A DNA stretch of 64,000 bases from Diphasiastrum complanatum (GCA_029204225.1 MU832241.1:17058-81057), one strand, 5' to 3'; shown: positions 34,963 to 47,790, counted from the stretch's first letter. The notes: generated by a model not told the origin, from the letters alone. Program-made: numbers and translations.

Positions 34963-35636
34963 TTGCCAAAAATTGGCAAATTTAGCTTGATCAAAAACCA
35001 TGTAGTAAAATGTAAATTTTGTACATAACTAGATTCCACACATGTGAGCCCAAGATGCCACGTGAAAATCCACTCCTAATTTAGGTCAAGTCCATAGGGT
35101 TGGTCATGTCATTTTGGAAGTGATTCCTAGTTTATAAGACCTAAATCCTAGTTTTAAGGTGAAAATTGACCAACTAGCTATCTACCAAGTATGACTCTAG
35201 GAAATAGACTAGGGTATCATTTTAGGACAAAAAGGTTGAGTTAACTTCCTTATTACATGCTGGAAATCCACCTAACTTCACAAAGGAAGTCAAATTTGCT
35301 ATGTATTCCAAGCTCCCATAGTGAGAAGATAGAATATTTTTGGAGCTCATTGGCAATCTCAAGCTAGTTCACTATGCACATTGAGTTTTTGTGATCCAAA
35401 TGAAACCAAATTGATTTCTACTTCATTCTCAGTCTATATCGCACAACAGGCTGTGGCTTGCATGTGTGGGTTCGGATTTCAATGTTGATCAATGCTTTTG
35501 ATTGTTAATGATTGTTGTTTGTCAAATTGCCAATCTAGATCAACTTTTTTGTATCTAATTTTTTGATAGATTGTTAATTAAGCAAGCATCCAATTACTCT
35601 TGTGGATATTTTGTAGATCCACATATGGTCCTAAAG
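34963..35636 (+). repeat. Copia family D LTR, left part (split by element A)
   Basis: It starts TGCCAAAAATTGGC. From 35057 it matches 49517-50100 closely (words such as TAGGTCAAGTCCATAGGGTT). It is interrupted at 35636 by element A. The remaining LTR end, TAAAGTACAATACTTTCACA, is found at 49025-49044 beyond A. The joined LTR then ends CTTTCACA before a PBS. Confidence 0.88.
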
Positions 35637-36722
35637 TGTTGGAAAGAGGTGTGAAAGATAACTCGAAAATAAATGAACTCCAATGAAAAATATTGTGCAC
35701 AGCGGAATAAACTATCTTCCTCTTTCCTCATGCATGACAACGCCTATCAATTTCAAGCAAAACATTAGTGATAAAAATCACATTCAATCTTATAGTAACT
35801 AACTTTGAGATTGTTAGTACTACAGTGATTACGTAGCCAAACATTAAGTATCAATACATCAAACAAATAATTTGTCGCGAAGAGCTAGACAAATTATTAG
35901 TCACGAATTAGTCACGAAGAGCTAGACTAATAATTAGTCGCGAAGAGCAAACAGCCAGACAAAGCAATTAGATAGCCAAATAGAACGTAGAAAAGCATTG
36001 CAGTATTGACACAAATCTGAACATAGAACCAAACAGAGCTATAATCAGATTAAGTATAATGAAATTTACAAGTCAATAATGCAGGTGAGTACAAAACAAT
36101 AACGGACGTAACCGCATGCTTCACACAATCTGTAAAGGTGATGAATCTATTACTAACAATCTACTTGACAAAAAAGAATCAATGTGCAAAGGCATCTACA
36201 ATATCTGTCTCTGAATTACAAATGATGCTTCAGATGGTATTCAATATATACATAAGTTTTATAGGTGTGCAGATGAAGAAGGTACAGAAAGTGGTTGTGC
36301 TGTCTATGGGAGATCGTGGGTGGTTATTGTTGTCAAATCTGATTGCATAGTGCATGGAACGAGCGTGATGAGGCCTCGATGTCGGGCTTCGCTAAAATTC
36401 ACGTTGGTGAAAATGCGAAAATTGTGACACTCCGTCCAATGCCTCAGTAAATTATTTGTAAGGTACCTTCGCCTTTCTATAAGGGCACATTTGGTATTTG
36501 TAGGACAGTATCACATTTTTTGCCTATAAAAAATTATGTGTAAAGACATAGTGTCGCATTTTTCGAATGTTGCACCTATGAAAATTTACTTGTATTTATG
36601 CAGACTGCAGCAACAAACAATTCAAATATGCAGACTATGCGACAACATGAGTAAAAATGCAGCAGCATGAATGGAGACAAATTAACATAGGATTTAGGAG
36701 AGTAGAGGAGATAAATCCAACA
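35637..36722 (-). repeat. Element A 3' LTR, 1086 bp
   Basis: Ends are TGTTGGAAAG and AATCCAACA on the plus strand. It is flanked by TAAAG on the left and the C-rich complement of the PPT on the right. Near 35870-35950 it has an internal short repeat of GAAGAGCTAGACWAATAATT type. It is shorter than the other LTR by about 136 bp, mainly through repeat-number differences. Confidence 0.92.
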
Positions 36723-36731
36723 CCCCCCCTT
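36723..36731 (-). other. Element A polypurine tract
   Basis: The minus strand reads AAGGGGGGGTG immediately before the 3' LTR. It primes plus-strand synthesis in LTR elements and confirms the minus orientation. Confidence 0.85.
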
Positions 36732-36734
36732 AAT

Positions 36735-37508
36735 CTGGATCCGTAAATGCCTTGATCTTCAGACTAAGCAATGCACAAAACTTGTTGTGTGCATTAACAC
36801 TTAATGCCTTTGTAAATATATTTGCAACCATGTCTTGCGTTCTACAGTACGTTAAGGTTACCTCGTTGAGAACCTTGCCCCTAATATAGTGATATCAGAT
36901 TTCAATATGCTTACTCCTAAAGTGAAATCTAGGGTTGGCCGATAAGATAATAGCACTCTGATTATCACAGAATATGATTGTAGGGTTGTATTGATTCAAA
37001 CTAATGTCCGATAATAAATTTCTCAACCAAAATGCTTCTTTGATAGATTGAGAAACAACAATGTATTATGTTTCTGTAGATGAAAGAGCAATAGAGGATT
37101 GCTTACGACTGTTCCATGAGATAGGATTGTCGCTGAAGAAGAATGTAAATCCAAATGTGGACTTACGATTGTCTACATCTCCTCCCCAGCTTGCATCAGA
37201 GTATCCACTGAGCTGATGGAGATTGTCATTGTTGACTTCTCCATAGCAGATGCATTGGTCCATGGTAACTCTTATGAGAGCTTTCCAATGGGTAATGCCA
37301 GGATTAGTCATATATTGACTAAGTGAGCTTACTGCAACAGAGATGTCAGGTCTTGTACAAACCATTGCGTACATGAGAGATCCAAGTATTGATCGATAAG
37401 AATACTCTCTCATTTGCTCCTCTTTCTGCTTGGTCTGCGGACACTGGTTCTTTGACTAACGCAGGTCTGGATCCATCGGTGGATGAGCTAACTTACAGTT
37501 CATCAGAT
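36735..37508 (-). pseudogene. Element A RT end and RNase H
   Basis: The minus strand gives NLMNCKLAHPPMDPDL, YSYRSILGSLMYAMVCTRPD and ITHWKALIR. RNase H follows: SGYSDASWGGDVDNRKST, ISWNSRKQSSIALSSTET, FCDNQSAIILSANPRFH and HIEI. The first residues continue the frame broken by element B at 40195. A stop replaces a codon at about 37077, and further decay follows. Confidence 0.9.
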
Positions 37509-37513
37509 TATAT

Positions 37514-38025
37514 TGTTGAAATGGAAAATTAATCCATCTTGACTTTAGGCTTGCTACAAACATTGTACCATGCAAGTATGTTGTTCCATAAATGCAAATG
37601 CCAAGTTTGGCCTAGATAGAACTCGAGCTATATGGATGTGTCATATCTACTTTGATGATTACAACTTGCATATAGATTGTAGACTTCGAAATAGCAATAT
37701 TATGCTTGTAGAAACTCGTGCACACATGCATTAATTGTAAGTGATCCATAGTGACATGCAAGGCATGCACAAAGTAAAATGGACACATGCATGGTGATTT
37801 GTACATTTCTAGCTAGAACTAGGACACTTGGTAAAAGTAGGTAAAGAAAGATTCATGCAATGATATGTGACAAATGTCACATAGACTCTAGTTTTCACAT
37901 AGACTCTAGTTTTCACTTTAGATGTCATTAAAAGGTGGGTGGATGTGATTATACCTCGAGCTATCCCAAACTCCATAAATATGTGTAGCTCTTCTCATAT
38001 TTTTTGATGAAGAACCAAAGCTTTG
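37514..38025 (+). repeat. Element B 5' LTR, truncated
   Basis: It aligns with the first 490 bp or so of the 3' LTR at 39416. It has a duplicated ACATAGACTCTAGTTTTC near 37878-37913 that the 3' LTR has only once. It ends at GCTTTGT, where RT sequence begins. Confidence 0.92.
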
Positions 38026-39398
38026 TCAAGATGGCACAATCAACAAGTACAAGGCTAGGCTTTGTGCAAAGGGTTTTGCTCAAGTCTATGGACTTGATTA
38101 TGAGGAGACTTTTGCTCCAGTTGCAAAGAGGTATCAATTAGAATCATAATTTCTATTGCTTGTTTTTTCAATTGGCAAGTTCATGTCTCTAATGCATTTT
38201 AAAATGGATATCTAGAAGAAGAGATTTATATGGATCAGTCTATTGGGTTCATCCATGACGAAGACAAAGTTTGCTTGCTCTTCAAAAGTCTATATGGACT
38301 AAAGCAAGCTCCAAGGTCATGGTATTCTCGACTTAACACCTTTCTTGAGTCACTAGGATTTAATCTTAGTAACTATGATCCTTCCTTGTATGTCAAGTTT
38401 TTTGATAAAGATATTGTCATCCTTCTTATTTATGTTGATGATATCATTTTAACAGGAAGTTGTATCAAGTTAGTTGAGGAAACCAAGATTGCACTTGGAA
38501 AAGAGTTCAAGCTGCAAGATCTTGAAAAAATTCACTACATATTAGGATTAGAGATTGACTTTCTTAAAGATAAAGCTTTTGTATGTCAATCCAAGTATGC
38601 TCTTTCAATGTTTAAAAAGTTCAATATGTTAGATTGTAAGTGTATAGAAACTCCTATGGAGCAAAATGTGAAAGACCCTAAAAAAGGTGATGAAAGATCC
38701 TTTGTGGACATCACTCCTTTTAGGAGTCTTATAGGCTCCTTAATTTGGCTCACGATAACTAGACCTGACATAAGCTTTAGTGTTCATAAGTTGAGCCAGG
38801 CTATGCAAAATCCTACTATTATCATTGGAAAATGGCCAAGAGAGTGCTTAGATACATATCTTCAACTTTTGATTATGGTTTATTGTATGAAAGTAAAAAT
38901 CTTTCTATAATTGGTTATTCTGACTCGAATTTTGCAAGTGATAGAGCAGATCGAAAATCTACAAGTGCTTATGTCATATATCTTGGAGGAAACTTGATAT
39001 CTTGGCTTTCCAAAAAGCAAGATATTGTATCACACTCATCTTGTGAAGCTGAGTATAAGGCACTCACTACAACAACAAAGGAAGTGCTTTGGGTCAAGAG
39101 GTTGCTAGTGGAGCTAAAGATAATCATGGAAAATGATCTACCTATGATCATGTGTGACAACATTTCAGCCCAAGCCCTTGCCAACAATCCGATATTCCAT
39201 GCAAGGAGCAAACATATTGAAGTTGCACATTACTTCGTAAGAGAGAAGCTTATTGGAGGGGAAATCTGCTTGGAGCACATCGACACATCTGCATCTTGTA
39301 TTGTTGATATGCTCACCAAAACTTTGAGCAAGAGTTCCTTCATCAAGCATAGAGCCAATCTTGGAGTAATACCAAGATCCATGTTCAAGTCAATATAG
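38026..39398 (+). pseudogene. Element B RT and RNase H
   Basis: RT starts [20 protein letters not shown] and has [10 protein letters not shown]. After a frame loss near 38130 it continues KVCLLFKSLYGLKQAPRSWY, the catalytic YVDDIILTGS and TRPDISFSVHKLSQ. RNase H has GYSDSNFASDRADRKSTSAY, SCEAEYKALTTTTKEVLWVK, MCDNISAQALANNP and HARSKHIEVAHYFVREK, and ends at 39398. A frame change near 38830 separates RT from RNase H. Both halves are otherwise well kept. Confidence 0.92.
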
Positions 39399-39415
39399 AT
39401 TGTTGTTAGGAGGAG

Positions 39416-40194
39416 TGTTGAAATGAAAAAATAATCCATCTTGACTTTAGGATTGCTACAAACATTGTACCATGCAAGTATGTTGTTCCATAAATGCAAA
39501 TGCCAAGTTTGGCCTAGATAGAACTTGAGCTATATGGATATGTCATATCTAGTTTGATGATTACAACTTGCATATAGATTGTAGACTTAGAAATAGCAAT
39601 ATTATGCTTGTAGAAACTCGTGGCATTTCACATGCATCAATTGTAAGTGATCCATAGTGACATGCAAGGCATGCACAAAGTAAAATGGACACATGCATGA
39701 TGATTTGTACACTTCTAGTTAGAACTAGGACACTTGGTAAAAGTAGGTAAAGATTCATGCATGAGATGTGACAAATGTCACATAGACTCTAGTTTTCACT
39801 TTAGATGTCATTAAAAGGTGGATGGATGTGGTTCTACCTCGAGCTACCTTAAACTCCATAAATATGTGTAGCTCTTCTCATATTTTTTGATGAAAAAGCT
39901 TTGTAACTATCTCATGCCATTTTGGATCCACACCATTTTTGCTTGATATATCTCTATTTTTAGCTCGTGTTAAGGCTAATGCTAATACACTAATTTCTTG
40001 TACTTTTGCTCATTTATGATTCATTGCTATCATTCTTTGATTCTTAGCATGCTAGATTGTGGTTAAGCCATAACTTCTGTACTAGATCTTGCTATTCATT
40101 CTAGAATCAGGTTATTGTGCTAATCATAAAGCTTAATTGAATCTATCTTTCTTGTGGATCATCCTCACACGTGTGAATTCTGAAAATTTTGTCA
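39416..40194 (+). repeat. Element B 3' LTR, 779 bp
   Basis: It starts TGTTGAAATG after the purine-rich AGGAGGAG and ends AAAATTTTGTCA before TATAT. TG...CA ends and flanking duplication fix both boundaries. Confidence 0.92.
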
Positions 40195-40370
40195 TATATC
40201 TATCAAGAACATTGTGAAGTTACCTTTGTTGAGTAATATAAATCAGTCGTCTGTCTCTATGGATTTGAATGCCCAGACAGAAGTGAGCTTTACCCAGATT
40301 AGTCATGTCGAACTCAAAAAACAACATCTGTTTAGAATCCTTAACCAAATTGGTATTGTTGCTGAAAAGT
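40195..40370 (-). pseudogene. Element A RT piece between nested elements B and C
   Basis: The minus strand reads NNTNLVKDSKQMLFFEFDMT, then NLGKAHFCLGIQIHRDRR, LIYITQQ and LHNVLDRY. This is Copia RT just after the YVDD box. It shows that B and C sit in one interrupted RT gene. Confidence 0.9.
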
Positions 40371-41207
40371 TGTGAAAATGTCAAAATCACGCTTGATCTA
40401 GGCCAAAATCATGTACATATTATGTTTACACATGTGTGGATCCTGTTCCCATGTGTGAATTAAATGCATTTATCATTTAGATGAGTCATATAGGTTTTAC
40501 ATACCATTTCATTTGAGATCTAGTGGCTAAAATGGCCAAAATCTAGTTTTCTAGCTATATGCCACTTGGCATCATTTTATTGGTAGGAAAAGCTATTTCA
40601 CATGGATAGGAGTGATCTCACACGTGCCAAAGATTGCTCACATGTGTCAAAACATTAGTAGTAGGTGAGATCCAACTTGTAGTAGATATTTGTGCAAGTC
40701 CCTATAAATTAGAAAAATTGCCTAAAATCAAATGAGGTGGCTATAAGTTAGGAAACTTGGTCCATGTGCCATATTGATGATTATTGGTGGATCCTTTGAT
40801 GAGTAGGCACTCTCACACATGACAAATCAGCTGAGTAAGCATCAGCTCTTGCGTATATATGGTGGCTCATTTGGCCATAAATGATATGGAAGCTAAATCT
40901 TGGTTTTGGAGCAATTCTAGTGTTTTCTCTCTATTTGTCTTGTGTTTTTATGCATTGATTGGGTTCTAAGCTTAGTATACTTTATTCTCAGCCTATTGTC
41001 CGTACTCTGATAGGTTTTCACACGTGTGAAACCAGCAAGTACAAGTTTTGATCAATAATGATTGTTCTTGTTAGATTTATTCATCTAGATTTGATCTAAA
41101 TGCTATCTAATCTTGTGTAGATTGATAGGTTAATCTAATCTAACATCCAATCACTCTGGTGGATCTGATTCAGATCTATTCTTGGTCCATTTTGCTGTAC
41201 TTTGACA
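40371..41207 (+). repeat. Element C 5' LTR, 837 bp
   Basis: It has TGTGAAAATG start and CTTTGACA end, followed directly by the primer site. A CTATAAATTAG word near 40702 may be the TATA region. ACACGTGTGAAAC near the end recurs in several Copia LTRs here. Confidence 0.95.
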
Positions 41208-41223
41208 TGGTATCAGAGCCAAG
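41208..41223 (+). other. Element C primer binding site
   Basis: TGGTATCAGAGCCAAG follows the LTR directly and is complementary to the initiator tRNA 3' end. Confidence 0.95.
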
Positions 41224-41789
41224 TACAAGTGCATTTAAGACATGGATCTAAAACTATTCCCAAATTGGTAGGTTTTTGAAAACAAGCTAATATTGAGGTA
41301 GCGAGTTGAAATGGATAGCTAGAGCCAAAATATTTGTACCAAATCTTGTTGTGGGCTACAAGTATACCTTCCACACGTGTGGGGCTGTACATAACCTGTT
41401 TTGAACAGTATTTTTTATTTTGGTGCAATTTGAGCTTCATACACCCAATTTGAGTCAATTTAGTGCATTTTTCAAGCTTTCACTTGCATTGTTTCTATTC
41501 CATTGATTTGTTCTTGTTTAGATCAATCATATAGGTGGATTAGAGCTTGTTTATAGTACATTGAAGTTGGTTCTCTATTTTTTTGAGTGTACCTTGAAGT
41601 TGAGAGTGCTATAAACCAAAGATTAAGGAGTGAATTTGCAAAGTTGAGATTGTAATCTATAGATCCATCATTCTAGATTTGCTCTAAAGTGGTAGGGTCA
41701 GGTCTACAAGCTTATTGATTGCTAGAAGACACTATAGGTTCAGATCTCTAAGTGAAACCATCTAAGTTTCAAGTGCATTTACACTAATA

Positions 41790-44263
41790 ATGGCATCAAT
41801 GGGTGGCTTCTTACTTGAAGCTAGTGAAAGGCTTTCATCAACTAATTATGCCATTTGGAAAGTTCGAATGGAGTCATTATTTGTACTTCATGATTTGTAT
41901 GACATTGTTCTTGGTGTGGAAGAAGAACCTCAAGTAGCTCAAGAATTAGTAAAGTACAAGAAGAGATTTAAGTTGTCATTACATTGCTTGAGAATGAATG
42001 TAAGTAATGACTTGTTGAAAGAGATCTCATCTTGTAGCACATCCAAAGCCAATAGTATGAAAGAGTTTTGTCAAACTAATGGCATTAGAAGAGAGTTTAC
42101 TTGCACATACACCCCACAACAAAATGGGGTGGCCGAGAGGAAAAATAGAACACTATGTGAGTGTGCTAAAGCATTGAGATTAGATGCATCACTTCCTATT
42201 TCATTTTGGGGAGAAGCTATTTTATGTGCAAACTTTCTATGTAATAGCATGACTAATAGTGCCATTGGAGGTCTCACACCTTATGAAGCATTGTATGGCA
42301 AAAAGCCAAATCTTAGTGATTTGAAAATTTTTGGATGTACTTGTTATGTACACATTCCTTTAGAAGTAAGGAAAAAGGAAGATGCTACTTCATTTAAAGG
42401 CATCTTTGTTGGTTATAGTGAAAATAGTAAAGCATATAGGATATTTGATCCTATTACCAAGAAAGTTTCTGTAAGTAGAGATGTACTTTTTGATGAATCT
42501 CTCAATGGAAAAGAGAAGGTACTTTCCAACAACTCTCATCTTATCAGTGATCATGCTATGGCCAAGAAGGAGCTTCAAGGAGTTGAAGACCAAGAGGATC
42601 TTGCTCAAGATCCAAAGGTGCCAAGAAGATCAACAAGAGTGAGGGCCGAGCCATCAAGGCTCACTTATAGTGACAAAGGAAAGCAAAGTGAAGATTCTCA
42701 AATACACACCTCTTATTCTTTCTTGACTACTATGCTTGAAGAACCAACATGTTTTGAAGAAGCAATTAAGTCTCAAAGTTGGAAGGATGCTATGCAAGTA
42801 GAGTTTGATGCTTTGTTGGAAAATCAAACTTGGGATCTTGTTAATCTACCTTATGGAAAGAAGCCTCTTACTTGTAAATGGATATATAGACTGAAGTATA
42901 ATCAATATGGTTCCATTCATAAGTATAAAGCAAGACTTGTAGCAAAAGGTTTTTTACAAGTCAAAGGCATAGATTATGATGAAACCTTTGCTCCTGTTGC
43001 AAAGCTTGTAACCATTAGATTGATCATATGCCTTGCTACTTCTTTCAAGTGGGAGCTCTTTCAACTTGATGTGACAAATGCTTTCTTGAATGGATTCTTG
43101 GAGGAGGAAATTTACATGTGCCAACCCGAGGGCTTCATCAAAGATGGAGAAGAAGACAAAGTGTGCTTTTTGAAGAAGAGTCTTTATGGGCTCAAGCAAG
43201 CACCTAGAGCTTGGTACTCTAGGTTGCATTCTTATCTTATTTCCATTGGATTTGTTACAAATGTAATGATGTAAAGATCATTATTTTGGTTTTATACGTT
43301 GATGATATAATTCTCACAGGAAATGATCATGATGGCATTATAGATGTAAGAATTTCCTTGTCTAGTGAGTTTAAAATGGTAGATCTAGGACTTCTAAAGG
43401 TCATACTTGGAATAGAAGTTACTAGATGCAATGATTTTACTTTCATATGTCAATCTAAGTATGCTGGATCCATCTTAGAAAAGTTTGGCATGAAAGATTG
43501 TAAAGGAGTTGAAACTCCCATGGAACTAAATGTAAAAGTTTCTAAGGAAAGTGACGAAGCATCCTTTGAGGAAATCACTATCTATAGAAAGCTTATTGGT
43601 TCCTTGATCTATTTGACCATCACTAGACTAGATCTTAGCTTTTGTGCTGGCAAATTGAGTCAATACATACAAAGTCCACTAATATGTCATTGGAAGAGTG
43701 CCAAAAGAGTGTCAAGGTACATCTCGACTACTAGAAAATTTGGCATAGTATATCAAGGGACAAATCTTTGTTTGAGAGCGTACTCGGACTCAGATTTTGC
43801 AGGTGACAAAGTGTATAGGAGATTCACAAGTGCCTTTGCTACATTCCTATGTGGAGGAGTCATATCTTGACTTTTCAAAAAACAAGATACTATCTCACTT
43901 TCATCAACCGAATCCGAGTATAAAGCTATGACAACAACAACAAAGGAGATCCTATGGCTAAGAAGACTACTGGAGAAGCTTCAAGTGATCAAGGCTGAAG
44001 ATATTCCATGCATATATTGTGACAATCAAGCAGCCCAAAAACTTGCCAACAATCCAATCTTCCATGCTCGAACCAAGCACATTGAGATTTCACATCACTT
44101 TGTGAGAGAGAAGGTACAAGCAAAAAAGATCAAGCTCATCCATGTTCCATCTTCAGATTGTGTTGCTGATATACTTACCAAACCATTGGCAAAGGATCCA
44201 TTTGTAAAGTTAAGATTAGAACTTGGAGTTGTAGATAGATGTATACTAGATTTACCAAGCTAG
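41790..44263 (+). pseudogene. Element C gag-integrase fusion, RT and RNase H
   Basis: An open frame of 494 codons starts MASMGGFLLEASERLSSTNY, a Copia gag N-terminus. At about 42048 (CSTSKANSMKEFCQTNG) it runs in frame into the late integrase core (TYTPQQNGVAERKNRTLCEC), so the rest of gag, the protease and the first half of integrase are deleted. The linker and RT follow (CKWIYRLKYNQYGSIHKYKA, NAFLNGFLEEEIYMCQPEGF, YGLKQAPRAWYSRL). A small deletion stops the frame at 43274. It resumes at YVDDIILTGNDHD (43286), with TRLDLSFCAGKLSQ and RNase H (YSDSDFAGDKVYRRF). A TGA lies at 43868, then LSSTESEYKAMTTTTKE and CDNQAAQKLANNPIFH to 44263. It cannot supply its own protease or full integrase. Confidence 0.93.
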
Positions 44264-44277
44264 ATTTTGAGGAGGAG

Positions 44278-45090
44278 TGTGAAAATGTCAAAATCATGCT
44301 TGATCTAGGCCAAAATCATGTACATATTATGTTTGAACATGTGTGGAGCTTGTTTCCACGTGTGAATTAAATGTATTTATCATTTAGATGAGTCATATAG
44401 GTTGTACATACCATTTCATTGGAGATCTAGTGGCTAAAATGGCCAAAATCTAGTTTTCTAGCTATATGGCACTTGGCATCATTTTATTGGTAGGAAAAGC
44501 TATTTCACATGGATAGGAGTGATCTCACACGTGCCAAGGATTGCTCACATGTGTCAAAACATCAGTAGTAGGTGAGATCCAACTTGTAGTAGATATTTTT
44601 GCAAGTCCCTATAAATTAGGAAAATTGCCCAAAATCAACGGAGGTGGCTATAAGTTAGGAAACTTGGTCCATGTGCCATATTGATGGGTGGATCCTTTGA
44701 TGAGTAGGCACTCTCACATGTGACGCATCAGCTGAGTATATACGGTGGCTCATTTGGCCATAATTGATATGGAAGCTAAATCTTGGTTTTGGAGCAATTC
44801 TGGTGTTTTCTCTCTATTTGTCTTGTGTTTTTATGCATTGATTGGGTTCTAAGCTTAGTATACTTTATTCTCAGCCTACTGTCTGTACTCTGACAGGTTT
44901 TCACACGTGTGAAACCAGCAAGTACAAGTTTTGATCAATAATGATTGTTTTTGTTAGATTTATTCATCTAGATTTGATCTAAATGCTATCTAATCTTGTG
45001 TAGATTGATAGGTTGATCTAATCTAACATCCAATCACACTTGTGGATCTGATTCAGATCTATTCTTGGTCCATTTTGTTGTACCTTGACA
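44278..45090 (+). repeat. Element C 3' LTR, 813 bp
   Basis: It starts TGTGAAAATG after purine-rich GAGGAGGAG (the PPT) and ends TACCTTGACA. It is near-identical to the 5' LTR apart from short indels, so insertion was fairly recent. Confidence 0.95.
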
Positions 45091-47655
45091 AAAGCAATCT
45101 ATTATCCACTTATAAGGTGATGATAATGAAGGATTGTTGCACTGACTTGGAATAGAGGTTACAATCAGTAGTGCTTTTGAAACCTTGTTCGATGAGGAAT
45201 GTGTTGATCCTCTAAAACCAAGCTCTGGCAGACTATTTCAAGCCGTAAAGTGACTTGTGGAGCTTATAGACATGATTCTTCATACCTTCCAGAATATATC
45301 CTTTGGGATGGATCATGTAGATGTCTTCTTCTATAACTCCATTCAGATAAGTTGATGTTTGCACACCAAGTTGATGCACCTCAAGGTCGGCAGCTGCAAC
45401 ATATGATAGGAGGGCTCAGATTGATGAATGTTTAACTACTAGACTGAAAGTCTCACTATAGTCAACGTTGAAAATCTGAGTGAATCCTCGTGCTACCAGT
45501 CTTTCCTTCCTTCAATCAATCGTCCCATTGGCATTGTATTTGATCTTAAAGATCCATTTGCAATCGATGATATTGCAGCCAGTACGAGCTTCGACTAATG
45601 ACCATGTCTGGTTCTTGATCAGAGAGGAGTACTCTCTGTCCATGGCTTCTCTCCAAAGATCAAAGTCTGGTTGGCTAGGTGCCTCCTCGACTGTTATCAG
45701 TTCTTGTATCAAGAGACATGCAGAGTCATGAGTATACCTTGTGGGTTGTGTGCGCACTCGACTTGATCTTCTGGGAGGAATTGACTGATGAACTACTCCT
45801 AGGACTTGGTGCTGGGTAGCAGCAACATCTTTGTCTGACTCGTTGTCAAATAGTAGATCGACGATGGACACACTTGAGCTTGAAGCTCAAATTGTCATGT
45901 CAATTGTAGGCGATGAAGGTTCTCCTGGAACAATATCTTTGCCTTTGATGTCAATGAACTGATCCTCGATAAAGACTGTATCTCGGTTGAACAAGATTTG
46001 TTGGGTATCAGGATCATACAGCTTGTATGTGTTATCAGATGAAGTATAACCAATCAGGATGGTCTTGAGACCTTGGAAGTCGAATTTCTTCCTCGTCTCT
46101 TTCGGGATCTGTGCATAGGTGATGCATCCAAACACTTGTAGATTCTTCATGGAAGGCTTAGAGCCTGTCCACACCTCATGGGGTGTTCTACCTGTGAGGG
46201 CCTTGGTTGAACATCTGTTCTGGACGTAAGTTGTAGTGGAAATAGCTTCGGTCCAGAAGCTCTTGGGCAGTGATGCATGTGCCAGCATACATTTAGATGC
46301 TTCAACTAGAGTACGGTTCTTCTTCTCGGCTAAGCCATTTGACTGAGGCTATCAGGAGTGATGAATTGCTGCTCAATGCCTTGGCTCTGGCAGTACTCCT
46401 TAAATTCAATAGAGATGTACTCTCCACCATTGTCAGACCTCAGGGCCTTGATCGTCCTTCCAGTCTCTTTTTCTGCACGCTCCTTGAAGATTCTGAAGCA
46501 ATTGAAAGCTTCTGATTTCTTCTGGATAAATTACACCATAGTCGTTCTAGAGAATTCATCAATAAAAGTTATGAAATACTTTCATTGGGCCACAAATGTC
46601 TGTATGTACAACATCTAACAATCCTCTAGCAGTATATTGATGGCTTGATCTAAATGGTTTCCTAGTCTGTTTACCAACTAAACAGCCTTGCCAAATAGGT
46701 AACTCAACTTTATTATCAGAATTGTCTAGATAAAAAACAATAGAATGTTTAGACATTTGTTGTACAGCAGCATGATTCAAGTGACCAAGTCTAATGCCAA
46801 AGTAAACTTTTATTTGCTTGAATAGAAAAACTGAGCGCCTGACTAGAGGCAGAAAAACAATGACTTACTCTATACAAGTATCCATGCCTCTTTCCGAGTG
46901 CTAGGATCTTGCATGTCCTATCAACTACCTTGCATTGATCACATTCAAATTCTACTTTATGTCATAGATCTGTGATTTTGCTCACAAAGAGCAGATTTGT
47001 AGAAATATTGGATATATATAGGACTTTAAAAAGTAACTTAGATTGATCATTTGCAAAGCTTAATCTTACAATACCTTTACCTTTAATAGCTTGTGTGCTA
47101 TTATCGCCAAGGTGAACGTATTTGTTGGTACTGTAGGGTGTATAGGACTCGAAACAACCAATGAGGCTGGTCATATGCTGAGTGGCACCAAAATCTAGGA
47201 ACCAAGAACTGTCGTTGGATGCTCCTTGATGGCTGGTCATGAAGGCATCGTGATCCACTTCTTGAATGGACTATGGAGCTTCTGTAGCTGCATTGGCCAC
47301 TTGATTTGACTGTCCCCTTGAGGGAGTAAAATTTCTTCCTGAGATGTAGCTTGGAAGCTATATCTTGCACTACATATAATGTGCTCAAGATGTCCCAGAC
47401 TTCTTTGGATGTCTGAGCTTCAGACACATGGCCCATCTGAGTATTCGAAATGTTGAGGATGATCAGTGCAAATGCTTTGCCATCCTTCAGCTTTCATCTG
47501 GTGATTGTTGCGTCATTGACTTCAGGTTTCCCCTCTGCACTTGTAACAACGTCATACAATTCCTTAGCCATTAGCACGGTTCTCATCTTAAATTTTCACA
47601 GATGGTAATTGGCTCCATCAAGGACTGGCTTTCCCTTGGGAACCCATGTGGAAGA
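45091..47655 (-). pseudogene. Element A gag, protease, integrase and RT start
   Basis: Minus strand from 47655: gag (ANYHLWKFKMRTVLMAKELY, AQTSKEVWDILSTLYVVQD), with an internal deletion joining to the protease region. The protease reads WFLDFGATQHMTSLI, where DSG has become DFG, and YVHLGDNSTQAIKGKG. GAG-pre-integrase and integrase pieces include HTDICGPMKVF near 46590, then LPKSFWTEAISTTTYVQNRC and FGCITYAQIPKETRKKFDF. RT begins DCKWIFKIKYNANGT near 45540, then KSLYGLK and a worn VDN in place of YVDD near 45110, where C interrupts. Frameshifts and stops throughout. Confidence 0.9.
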
Positions 47656-47790
47656 TTAGGCTAGGTGATAGGAATAACTATCAGTGACTGAAGTATGAAA
47701 ATATAGTGCTAAATTACAGAACAAGAAGACAATTACTCTATCGGCTAGTAGAGTCTTGTTTCTGTGGAAGCTTATCAGGCTACATAAGTA

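Larger units (their letters stand above)
37514..40194 (+). mobile_element. Copia element B, internally deleted, plus strand, nested in A
   Basis: It is bounded by the target duplication TATAT (37509-37513 and 40195-40199). The 5' LTR starts TGTTGAAATG but is cut near 38025, where it joins RT coding sequence. PBS, gag, protease and integrase are gone. RT to RNase H (38026-39398) and a full 3' LTR (39416-40194) remain. Removing B restores the frame of A (...LHNVLDRY + NLMNCK...). Confidence 0.95.
40371..45090 (+). mobile_element. Copia element C, nested in A, plus strand, internally deleted
   Basis: The 5' LTR is 40371-41207, the PBS 41208-41223 and the 3' LTR 44278-45090. Both LTRs start TGTGAAAATG and end CTTTGACA or CCTTGACA. 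Flanks AAAGT (left) and AAAGC (right) suggest a target duplication with one change. Inside, gag is cut after about 90 codons and fused in frame to the second half of integrase. The other domains follow. The element is 4.7 kb. Confidence 0.95.

Noticed and set aside
36138-36350. Small open frame in the A LTR, with a related frame at 48455-48688 that has several Cys
   Set aside because: Both lie antisense inside the two LTRs of one element, so similarity follows from LTR identity. The frames diverge after an indel, so there is no sign of protein selection.
41208-41223. tRNA gene at TGGTATCAGAGC sites (also 15077, 34569, 47791, 49045, 53404)
   Set aside because: Only the 3' acceptor complement is present beside LTR ends; these are primer sites and not tRNA genes.
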